Assembly: GCF_011075055.1 (NCBI RefSeq)
Contig: NC_058148.1
Location: 868,001 to 932,000, forward strand
Source of the DNA: Mangifera indica
Lineage: Eukaryota > Streptophyta > Magnoliopsida > Sapindales > Anacardiaceae
DNA: 64,000 nt
Direction: 5' to 3'
The notes below the pieces were generated by a model. That model did no database searches. It saw only the letters and a program-made list of their open reading frames with translations, and was not told the origin of the DNA. The translations under genes were made by a program, and so were the position numbers. Below are positions 54,585 to 63,600 of this stretch, in pieces (within the stretch, counting starts at the first letter, position 1; each line of letters starts with the position of its first letter).

Positions 54585-55569
54585 TAGACACGTCAATTGG
54601 GTCGGGCCAAATGGAGGCTTGACCCAAAGTACAAAAAAAAACCCGACCATGATAAAACCCAATCCGGCACTGTAGAGTGTCAGGCCAGACTTAGGGCTTT
54701 AATATTAAGCCCATTGGCTGATCCGGTACAGTCTGACACTATTTATAAATTTTTTTTTTCCTGCTGCTGCCGCAAGGCAGTAGAAGCAAAAAATTTGCTT
54801 CTGCTGCTACATGGCAAAAGCAGAAATTTGCTTCTGTCAAATGGCAGAAACTGCTTCTGCCAAATGGCAAATTGGCCTTTGCTTAATTTTATTTATTTAT
54901 TTATTTTTTTAAATAAATCTATTCTGTTTTTCATCGTTTTCACTTTTATTTACTAATTTTTTAATCTCTCGATTTCAATTATTTCGTTATATTTTCAATC
55001 TCATTAACTCTCTTTCGGGAAATATCTGAATTCCTAAATAATAATTCTTTATATTTATAATTTCATTTTTATTTTAATTTTAATTTTATCATTACAAAAT
55101 ATTATAAAATATCTAAATTTATAAATAATAAATTTTTATCTTTGAAGAATTTAAAGATTTAGATATAGAAGATGAATAGATAAATGTTATATAATAGATA
55201 TATTTTATTTATGCTTTATAATTTATACAATATGTAAATTAATTAATTTATACTATGTTATCAATTTATAATATTTTTCATCATGTAACCAAGGTATTCC
55301 TCCGTCACAAATGAGAGATTATAAATAAAATATTCGGAGTACTATCTTCGGTTTTAATAATTGAAAAATATTTTGTGTTTAAAAATTTTAATTAAATTTT
55401 TTTTTTAAATATTAATTAAATGGGCCGGATCGGCCTGATTAAAGCCTAACCCGACCTAATTAAGGCCCGTTATTATTGCGTCGGGTCTTTATATTTCAAT
55501 GGACCGGCCCGACCTGAAGGTCCATTACTGTTTGGGCCTCAGGCCCGGCCCGGCCCATTGACATCTTTA
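54585..55569. mobile_element. hAT-like element, unit 9
   Basis: 985 bp, within unit 54,386-55,865. Matches unit 5 at all of its private variants. Its right flank continues into unique copy-B sequence at ATTTTTCTTC. Confidence 0.85.
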
Positions 55570-56519
55570 TCTTCCACTTTAGGTCTGTACATTCAAAAGA
55601 AATTTGCATGATTGAAAAGCTTAAGATTACCAAAATATTATAGAAATGCCATTATACTTCGTATGTTTAAGAACTATTCATAAGGGCTCTAAAGACTTTT
55701 GATAAAAGACCTTGGAGATAAAAAGAAAAACTTAAACCAGAAAGTTTAGATCTGAAAATGGATCAATAAAGAACTAGAAAGAAGAAATCGAAGAAGATGC
55801 AAAAACTTCAAGAGTGGCTCTGCGTATGAGGTTAGTCCCTTTTACTTCAAAACTAAAAACATTTTTCTTCTTTTATTTATATTGCTTCTACCATCTCTCC
55901 CACTTTTTTAATTAAAAAAAATCAATTTTCAATTGTTATTATTACTCTGAGTAATAAGTATGACCGTTAATTTTGTTTATATATAATTTATAATTAGATT
56001 TTATATAAAATATAAATAAATCTTTGATAGGTTCAAGGTGAGAGTGAATGTTCTTGGTGTTTATAAGATAAAGGTGATCATTCTTACCTGGTTAATTTGT
56101 TAATTTTGTTTTTTATAGTTAATTTTAGTTATAAGAATTATTCTTAACCTTTTTCTTTTTTACTACATTAATTCTACATTTGTACGAAAGATTGATATGA
56201 TTTTCAATTATAATTTGAACAAAAATAGAAGGACCAAGGCTATGAGTAATCTTTACAGGATGACTGGGGTAAACAGGATCACACCTAGAAGGCTAAAATG
56301 CAAGTTTTTAAACATGTAAGGGTGATTTAAAATTTATGAAAATATAAAGGTTTTTAGTGATATTTACAAATTATATTTTAATATATATTTTAACATGTAG
56401 AACATTGGCGGATATATTACATTATTATTCGTCGAATATCATTGTATATTCATATATTTTTAACAAATGTTGTTATAACAAATTTTGATTTTCTAATTGC
56501 TAGAATTTTCCTTTTTAAA

Positions 56520-56642
56520 ATGGTTAAAGTAATGCTTATGGTAGATTACAAAGGACAATGGATACCCACAGATGACAACGTAATGAGATATATTGATGAA
56601 AATCAAAAGCTGTTGATAAGTGTACGCATGACTATGTCTTAG
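56520..56642 (+). pseudogene. MULE transposase N-terminus fragment, copy B
   Basis: Reads MVKVMLMVDYKGQWIPTDDN and LLISVRMTMS, then TAG. It matches the MULE N-terminal fragment at 35,045 in copy A but is truncated after about 40 residues, where the collinear region ends. Confidence 0.6.
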
Positions 56643-56649
56643 GAGAGAG

Positions 56650-57689
56650 AACACTCTCGCGTATAATTGGGAAAAATTAGAAAAATTAGCAATGTTTATG
56701 AATAAGAATAGAAATGACTATTTTACCCTTATGATGGATGAAAATGAAGAAACATAAAAGGAAAGACCCTAACAAAGGCAATTGGTAATGGAAACCATTG
56801 AAGGTGTGCTCAACTGTATGGATGATGACATAAACCCTAATCAAAGTGGTTCCTAATCAAAAATATCAATGATGCACCAAGAGATTCTTACCATTGAGCT
56901 GTGTGCAATGTGTATTATACCAAGCTTAGTGTAGTCAGATTTGTCACCAAACTGTATACAATGTGACTTGTCATCAAGTTGTGTGTAGCATGATGTAACC
57001 ATCAAGTTGAGTACGATGTGATAGTGAAAGCAACATGGTTAGTCTGTGTAACCTCAACCCTAAGCCCTGTTGATATGTGTACAGGGTACATCGTATAGTT
57101 GACATTACGTATGTCATATGCTTTTACCAGATGTTGGAAACGTCATTTTACATCATTGGACATGAGTAATCAGGGATTACGTTCATAACGAAAACTGACA
57201 CAAGGTGTCAAGGAAATCGGATTGGCATTTGGGATGTTGGGAAAACATATATAACACCACATCATTGATAATTATAAGACACTTGGGATATGTTTTATTG
57301 TATTATGCTATGTGCTTAACTACTTACTGAGTGTGTTTCATTTATCTTGTTCTATTGTGATGTCACAGGCATATTTATGGAGCACTAAGGTGACAACAGA
57401 GGCAGTGGTTTAGCTCAAGACATTGCATAATGATAGGGGCATTTTTGTCATTCTTTATGATTGGATTTTACAAATATATTAGGATTTATTTATGCTAATT
57501 TGCTTGACGATTTAACTTATCTATTTGATTTATTGAATAATAATTATACTTTTGAGATTGTGGTTATTTATTTTGAGTACCATGCATTTATTTGTTATTT
57601 ATTGTAATTATTATTAAAAGTTAAAATTAACACATTACTTCAAGTACATATTCTAGGTAAGAATATGTAACTAGAGAGGGGCATTACAT
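56650..57689 (+). repeat. Probable 3' part of a large LTR
   Basis: No gene. It has repeated words (ACCAAGCTTAGTGTAGT, ACCAAACTGTATACAATGTG, ATCAAGTTGTGTGTAG), then TTACTGAGTGTGTTTCATT and a GATGTCACAGGC acceptor-like site, and ends GAGGGGCATTACA. This order mirrors the 3' third of the solo LTR at 21,320-21,791 (TTATTGAGTGTTC..., GATTGCAGG..., GGGATGTTACA). It may pair with 35,990-37,031. Confidence 0.4.
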
Positions 57690-58291
57690 TACCTTTATAG
57701 TTACCCTAGTTACAATTACATGTTGAATAATGTCAAACCATACTAATAATTGTACGAGACGTTTGGTGACCTCAAGTTTAAAGAAAACATGTACCCGTGA
57801 GTTAGAGGACTTATTCTATAGACACTAAACCAATCATCTATTTGGAAATCATCTTGTCAGGTCTGTCCAATATATTAACACGTTTATAACGTACACCCAT
57901 ATGTTGTACTAAGCTGTTAGCTAACAACTTTGAAATGTGAGAATTGTCGCCACCTATTGATGAGGTCACTCAATACTATAATAATTCTATCATTATTACT
58001 TGTACCATTGGTTATGATAATATTGAGATTAAGAACACTATTAAAATGACCATCTAATGTATGCATAGGATTTCCACAAATCTTATCATACAAAATGATG
58101 TAGCATAAAGATTACTTCATTGTTCATCACCATCCGAATGAAAATATTGTTTAAGCCATGCACAAATGCTCCAAAAATTTAAGCCAAATACTGAAAAGGA
58201 AAACTACAGAACAGAATAAATTAATAAATATATGAAAACCAATAACATCTAAAAGTAATTAGTTTTCAGTAAATTGAAAAACAGCACAAAC
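57690..58291. other. Non-coding DNA left of the gene-fragment cluster
   Basis: I searched for kinase-domain exons of the adjacent receptor-kinase fragment and found none. A short palindrome GTTAGCTAAC occurs near 57,917. No transposon end could be assigned. Confidence 0.35.
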
Positions 58292-59219
58292 CTGCAACAT
58301 CTACAAATACTTCACGCCAGTAGCCTTTATGTTTAGCCTTGCACAAGAAAAATAGAGAGGCTCCAAAAAGAATATGAAATCCTCCAATAATCCCAACTAT
58401 AATTCTGATAATGGGCTTCTTTAAACCACCTAAAAGAATAGGAGATCACCCGAGCAGTTAGCTGGTCTAGACAATTTATATGCTGTATTTTGAGAGATCA
58501 TTCCCTACATTATGAAGCAAATTAATATCAAACCAAACTACCTGAATCATTATTCCTAGATTCATGGGGTGGGGAAGATTTTTATCACAATTCAAATGAT
58601 TTCCCGTGAAACTAAAATAAGCCAACAAAATTAAGTTTAGTTCTGATGACAGAGTACGACAGAAAGCCGAAAAACAAGCATATCAAACAAATGAAAAGTT
58701 CACAGCATCTCATACCATGAAAGAGTTGTTAAAAGTTAAAATATTACAAATAACTGTTGTCCATACTAGTACTTACGAATTTGGAATAAATGTGCAGGAA
58801 TTTGACTGCTGAGATTATTGGAATCATGCTGACTTCAAAAAGAAGTTCAACTATGGAATCAAAAACTTAGAAAAAAATTATTTATACTTAATGCAGGCGT
58901 CAGTTGCTCTCTGGAATCACTTACATATTGATCAAGTTTGAAAGACTTATAAGTGACTCAAGGATAGTGCCATTGACGTTGTTTTGACTCAAAGTTCTGA
59001 TTATATGTTAAAAAACAATCAAGGTATCATGAGAAATTTATGAAAAACATAAAGATATATAATATACCTCAAGGTGAGGAAAAAAAAGGTATAGATGGAA
59101 CAACTTGCAAGAACTGAAGGTATTTTTAGATTGCAAAGTGAATATGGTATTTGACTAGTTAAATGATTATTTTCCATTTCCAGGCTGTTTAAACTTGAAA
59201 GATTTCCAAACTCTTCAGG
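58292..59219 (-). pseudogene. LRR-II receptor kinase fragment: LRRs and TM exon
   Basis: Five exon-like blocks of a plant LRR receptor-like kinase of the SERK/NIK-related LRR-II group (the At5g10290/At5g65240 type). In order on the minus strand: 59,219-59,108 (EEFGNLSSLNSLEMENNHL, then TSQIPYSLCNL); 58,996-58,925, exactly 72 nt (TLSQNNVNGTILESLISL, SNLIN); about 58,832-58,777 (HDSNNLSSQIPAHLFQI); 58,611-58,542 (FTGNHLNC, then HP...); 58,429-58,292 (transmembrane IIRIIVGIIGGFHILFGASL, then CKAKHKGYWREVFVDVAG). Most introns and GT/AG borders survive, so it was copied from DNA. It is dead: a one-base insertion near the end of the first block, a lost donor there, and a frameshift before ESRNNDS. 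No signal peptide, first LRRs or kinase domain are present on either side. Confidence 0.85.
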
Positions 59220-59925
59220 CTGTTTATATCTTGATCACACGTATATATACACCCACCGATACACTGGAACCAGGCAATGACAATTACAATATTTATAATC
59301 ACCTATGAAGTCAGTAAATGATGGCAAGTTTGCATCGCATTGATGTAATTAGCATGTGTATATCGATGTGTAGGTAGAAAAATGTTGGAAGTGCATACAA
59401 ACATAAGGATAAATTTAATAAAGAGAGCAAAAATCATCATTTTCCTTCATAATATTATTTGGAAGAGCATGAAAAAAATGGTCCTAAAATAAATTAACCA
59501 CAAAACCATGAGTGATCTAGATACAAATAATAATTTGCCCAAAAAAATGAAAGTTACTTGCTACTCAAATTCCTCTCAGATTTTCTGAATTCAAACTACA
59601 ATATCTATCACCACTATGACATAGATCAACAAAATAAAAATCCAGAAATCAGATCATGATTTTTGTCCCTTGGTTTAAATGGAAATAAATGCTCCAATAA
59701 ATAAAATCTAAGCCTATAAAAATTTGTGAGGCTCAAAAGTGATCCCTTAATTCATGCAAAAACAATTAGACTTGGAACTTTTTCTTAAACCTATGCAAAT
59801 CTTAATGGCAAACTCAACAACCAAACACTCAGAGGATTAGTTTTCATGACTCAAATATCTTAATTAGAAATCCTATGATTACCTTATCCTAATAAATTCC
59901 AGACTGTTCTGCATATGTTCTAATA
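59220..59925. other. Unassigned DNA in the gene-fragment cluster
   Basis: AT-rich, probably intron-derived or filler sequence. I found no further LRR exon and no recognisable domain on either strand. Confidence 0.3.
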
Positions 59926-59929
59926 AATA

Positions 59930-60120
59930 CCAGATGACTATGCGGTTGTTTGTTGGCTTGCTTATAAGCACGGGGCTGTTGTGATCCCAGGAGGCGCATG
60001 TGGTTGTCCTAGGCATTTGAGAATCTCCTTTGGCGGCTTGATAGAAGTTGATTATAAATTGGCTGCCAATAGGCAGAGGACAGGATTAGAATAACTCGTG
60101 AAAGACGGCATGGTTCCGTA
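59930..60120 (+). pseudogene. Aminotransferase C-terminal fragment (VAS1/ISS1-like)
   Basis: The frame PDDYAVVCWLAYKHGAVVIP, then GACGCPRHLRISFGGL, then AANRQRTGLE, stop, LVKDGMVP, stop is the C-terminal end of a class I/II pyridoxal-phosphate aminotransferase. The HGxVVIPGxxCGxPxxLRxSFGGL block and the final ELVxxGMV fit the plant VAS1/ISS1 (At1g80360) type, which links methionine and aromatic amino-acid/auxin metabolism. This assignment is from memory of the family. A TAA replaces a conserved Glu codon ten residues before the natural end. Upstream domains, including the PLP lysine, are absent. It lies between minus-strand fragments of two other genes. Confidence 0.72.
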
Positions 60121-60247
60121 ACTCTACATGTAATTCGATAGTATATTGACATGGATAATGGACCTTAACCGATTTTCCGAAATCGAACATCAAACTATAA
60201 CTAAAAACATAAAATTTAAGTTACAATAATCATTAAAAATACAGTAC

Positions 60248-60472
60248 CAAAACGTCAGCATCATCTAGACCAGATTTTATCTCCGGAACCTTTTCCTTCT
60301 TCTGATCTGTAAAACTGAAGTATCAAGTAACTGATAATTGAGTTAGATATGACGAGTGTTTGAGTATGACAATACCTGTATCGGAAAGGAGAGAAGTTGA
60401 GTTGCATATTCTTGAAAGATTTGCAGAGAGCTTGCAGTATTGGCGCTCGTATCCTTCGAACACCTCACTTAT
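60248..60472 (-). pseudogene. VTI1-type v-SNARE, exons 1-2, start codon lost
   Basis: Two exons, 60,472-60,376 (97 nt) and 60,306-60,248 (59 nt), join in frame to 52 codons: ISEVFEGYERQYCKLSANLS, then RICNSTSLLSDT, then DQKKEKVPEIKSGLDDADVL. This is the N-terminal (Habc) part of plant VTI11/VTI12-type Qb-SNAREs (MSxVFEGYERQYCELSA...), which act in Golgi-to-vacuole and endosomal fusion. Borders GATACAG/GTATTG, TTTTACAG and GTTTTG/GTACTG are intact and lie where VTI1 genes have introns. The initiator ATG has become ATA. About 90 bases of 5'-UTR-like sequence precede it. No exon 3 or SNARE motif follows: the aminotransferase fragment begins 130 bases further on. A captured fragment fits best. 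Confidence 0.82.
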
Positions 60473-60619
60473 GGCTCTGAAAACTCGAAACACAACCCTA
60501 GATCTTGTGAAAAAACAAATCCTAAATACGAGACTGTTTCCTTGTGGAAATTGTCTGAACTAATTTGTTAAAAAAATAAAAATAAATATAAATGCGGTAA
60601 GTAAATATCAATTAGATGG

Positions 60620-60905
60620 GTATACCTTGGTTAAATAGATTTAAAGTTGAATTTAAACCGAGTCAAGTTAGTCATGAAATCTAACTCAGTTGATTCAGAT
60701 TGATTCAAATTTGTCACGACTAAATCCAAATTGAATCACAAATTAAGTTTGAATTAAATCAAGTCATCCCCTGACTCGTGAGTTAAATCGAATCAAATTT
60801 TTTTTAGTTTAAGTTCGAGTTCGAATCTATTTAAAAAATGAGCTAACTCTCTATATTTGAACTCAGTTCGAATTTAAGCCGACAGTTCAACCTTATCAAT
60901 AACAA
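60620..60905. repeat. TCAAG/TTGAATC-rich degenerate repeat
   Basis: Dense degenerate words (AAACCGAGTCAAG, TTGAATCACAAAT, AGTTCGAGTTCGAATC), the same class as at 26,540-27,300. It borders the gene-fragment cluster on the right. Confidence 0.45.
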
Positions 60906-61285
60906 TGGACTTGTAAGTTTTTTAGTAAGAAATTTAAAAATTTTCTCGCTAAAAATATAAATTTATTTAGTTTAAATGAGAATATAACTAATTTGTCACA
61001 AAAACCATGAAAATAATATCTATAATGACAAGATATTTATTTTCTTATTATTTTTTCTTTACTAAAGACTATTTTTTTTTTTAGTATAATCCAAATTTGT
61101 GAGCATTTTCCAGGTTTGTTCATTTTATTTAGCTTTTATTTATTAGTATGTGCAATCAAATAGTTGAGATTTCTTTTGCTAAAATGTCTCTTATTTTGTA
61201 GTATAAACCTAATGTTGCATTTTGAGTAGTGTGGAATAAAAATCAATAGCCACAGTTCAAGTCCTATTTTACTCATTATTCTGTC
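60906..61285. other. AT-rich DNA, possibly Copia LTR remnant
   Basis: Ends TTATTCTGTCAATA just before a primer-binding-site sequence, so its right part should be the end of a 5' LTR. The left border was not found. Confidence 0.35.
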
Positions 61286-61291
61286 AATATT

Positions 61292-61305
61292 TGGTATCAG
61301 AGCAA
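61292..61305 (+). other. Copia primer-binding site
   Basis: TTGGTATCAGAGCA, the canonical initiator-Met tRNA site of plant Copia elements. Confidence 0.8.
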
Positions 61306-62545
61306 GTTAGTGGGGTGAGTTGTCAAGTCACCAAGAGAGCAAAAGTTTTGGGAGTCCACAAAGTGAAAATGCAGGAGAAATAAATTGAAAACACGAGAGG
61401 TAAAAAGAGTTAGATAAAGAGAAGGATGAAACTCACCAACAACAGTGTTGCTCAATAGGTTCCAATTTTGAACGATACCAATTATTAGTTTTAGGTCATA
61501 AAAATGAGGACCTTATTTAGATCTCAAGATCTGTGGGATTCAGTAGAGATGGGTTTTGAAGAACTTGTTGATCCTAAATAACTTCCAAGATTAACAATAA
61601 TGCAGAGGAATGAATTAAAGGAAAAGCGAAAGAGAGATGCCGAGGCTTTTTTTTTTTTCATTCAACAAGCTATGGATGATGCTCTATTTCCAAGAGTGAT
61701 GGGAGCAAACACTTTAAAGAAAGCATGGGATTTGCTTTAGGAACAGTATCAATGTTCAAGTAAGGTCATAATAGTGAAATTATAGACATTATGGCAAGAA
61801 TTTGAGAATTTATTGATGAAATCCTCTAACTCCATGCAAGGTTTTTGGGTCAAAATTTCAACCATTATGAATTAGATTAAGGCATTGGATAAGGAGTTAC
61901 CTGAACAGAATGTTATAGAGAAGGTTTTGAGAAGCCTTCTACCTAAATTTAGTTGTGGTTACAACTATTGAAGAGTCAAAGGACTTGTTCGAGTACTCAT
62001 TAGTTAAATTAATGGGTTCTCTAGAATCTCATAAAGAACGGGGGAAGAGATCAACTGGGACATTGGCGGAGCAAGCCTTGCAAACAAAGGTTGAGATGCA
62101 AAAGAAATTGGAGACTTTAGAAGAGGTGGTTTTGGTGGTAGGAGAGCTCGAGGATGTGGATATGCTAGTCATGGAAGAGGTCGCGTTAGAGTAAATGGCC
62201 AAGAGAAAAAGGAAAGTCAAGGTACTACTAATTCTTTTCTTGTTTGTCCTTATTGTGGTAAAACTAATCACATGGAGAAGGACTGTTGGTTTAAACTACA
62301 ACATGATAAAAAATCGTTTCAATGTTACTACTATAAGAAATTTGGCTATATTGCAAAAAATTGCCCAATAAAGGAGCAAGCTAATTTCTATGAAGGAAAG
62401 GATGAATGTTTGGTTACTAATGTTGACTTGTCTTTGGAAGTGTGGTACTTAGATAATGGTTGCAACAACCATATGACTAGGAACAAGGACTATTTCGTAT
62501 AGATTGATGAACATGTTAATTCATAGGTAATAATGGGTAATAACA
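61306..62545 (+). pseudogene. Decayed Copia gag-protease region
   Basis: Follows the primer-binding site at normal spacing. Gag (UBN2 type) reads MGFEELVDPK, then LPRLTIMQRNELKEKRKRD, AFFFFIQQAMDDALFPRV, LPEQNVIEKVLRSLLPKF. Two zinc-knuckle-like segments follow (CPYCGKTNHMEKDCW and CYYYKKFGYIAKNCP), then protease WYLDNGCNNHMTRNKDYF, where D-N-G replaces D-S-G. Many stops (after DPK, DLL, VKL, TIMN) and frame changes break it. It stops near 62,545, before integrase, where another repeat (ATAACACCCCTTC) begins. Confidence 0.82.
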
Positions 62546-63370
62546 TTATAACACCCCTTCTAGAAGTACTGCCATTTAGAGGAAGATGTCATCGACTTGG
62601 CTATTTAGAACATGCACTTAATTCAAAATGCATAATAAACTTCATAAAAGTCTTTGAATAAAACTCATATATTAACTTGCAAAAATTACTAAAATACCCT
62701 TGTCAAAAACAAATTGAAAGTGTGTAAAAAATGTCCAATCATCAAAATAAAACTGAAAACCATAAATATGTATAGTCAAATACATAAATAAATCATAATA
62801 AAATAAAAGTTAGAGAAATGAAATGATGTAAATGCCTCACAACTTTATGCCCGCGGACCGTTGCTCATCTTGTAGCCATCACAATGACCTATAACTATAC
62901 ATATGCAAGTAAGGGAATGAGTGACAAAAAAAATTAGGTTAAGATTTAGTTTTGTGGACACGAAATTTAATTTGGGTTAACTTGATAAGAGTCGAAATTA
63001 AATTGAGTAGTGTTAGGGTTTACACAAAAGTAATCTGATACAATCTGAATCGATTTGAATGTTTTAAAAAAATATTGCGTTAATAAAATTTGTTAAGAAT
63101 AAATTATAGAAACGATGAAAGATAATATCAACAACAGTTGACATATATACATATTAAATATAGTTACTTATTTATAGGGATATTAATTAAAATAGGCAGC
63201 CGCATTCCTGCCTAAACCTTTTTCGGCAACAATTTTTACATTTTACCTTTTTCAGCAAACCGTTGTTTTCATTCCAAAAATACCCTTCTTCTAATTTCTC
63301 ATTTTACCGTAGAATTTCCCCGATTAATTGCTTTCCTTTCACGAAAAACATTAAAATTAAACTACTGTAA
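62546..63370. repeat. Truncated LTR-like DNA
   Basis: Starts TTATAACACCCCTTCTAG, which resembles a Ty3-type LTR start (TGTAACACCCC). It has no coding content. A small GC-rich patch lies at 62,850-62,885. Confidence 0.35.
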
Positions 63371-63600
63371 TATTTATAAATTAAAAAATAGATTAATATT
63401 TTATAAAATAATTTATTCTTATATATAAAAAATATTACGTTTTTCTCTAAATTATCTGTAATGAATAAAATTTATAAATTAAAAAATAGATTAATATTTT
63501 ATAAAATAATTGATTGTTTATATCGAAAATGTTAAGTTTTTTTTTTTTAAATTATCTGTAATGAATAAAATTTATAAATTAAAAAATAGAAAATGTTAAG
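63371..63600. repeat. AT-rich tandem repeat, ~99-bp unit, 2.3 copies
   Basis: TTATAAATTAAAAAATAG recurs at 63,374, 63,472 and 63,572 (periods 98 and 100), each time after AATTATCTGTAATGAATAAAA or a related sequence. Confidence 0.85.

Larger units (their letters stand above)
42585..55865. repeat. Nine-unit tandem array, ~1,475 bp per unit
   Basis: Nine head-to-tail units, measured at the anchor GTATGAGATTAAACTC: starts at 42,585, 44,058, 45,533, 47,007, 48,482, 49,962, 51,437, 52,911 and 54,386, ending at about 55,865. Unit lengths are 1473, 1475, 1474, 1475, 1480, 1475, 1474, 1475 and 1480. Each unit is about 200 bp of left flank, a hAT-like element of 978-985 bp, and about 300 bp of right flank. 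Units are nearly identical (a few differences each). Variants group them as 1, then (2,3,4,5) and (6,7,8,9), with 2=6, 3=7, 4=8 and 5=9 at every site I checked. The array is absent from copy A. Short frames starting at a TTG in each unit are not credible genes. Confidence 0.95.
37032..56640. repeat. Segmental duplication, copy B, with internal array
   Basis: Second copy of the 29.68-35.15 kb segment in the same orientation. It is enlarged by unshared indels (for example about 240 bp at 37,380-37,620) and by the nine-unit array at 42,585-55,865. After the array, collinearity with copy A resumes (TCTTCTTTTATTTATATTG..., GAGTAATAAGTATGAC) and runs to the decayed MULE transposase start. Confidence 0.83.

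Noticed and set aside
42796..54956. Open frames of 96 or 119 codons in all nine array units
   Set aside because: They start at TTG, lie across the GC-rich subterminal part and homopolymer runs of the hAT-like element, shift frame when a T run changes by one base, and resemble no protein. They are repeated only because the unit is repeated.
58000..58291. Kinase-domain exons for the LRR receptor fragment
   Set aside because: I looked for the glycine-loop and HRD regions downstream on the minus strand and saw nothing resembling them.
57690..60620. Helitron ends (TC start, CTRR end with hairpin) around the gene-fragment cluster
   Set aside because: A small palindrome near 57,917 and several CTAG/CTAA words exist, but no convincing hairpin plus CTRR at an A/T insertion site could be picked, so I did not annotate a Helitron.
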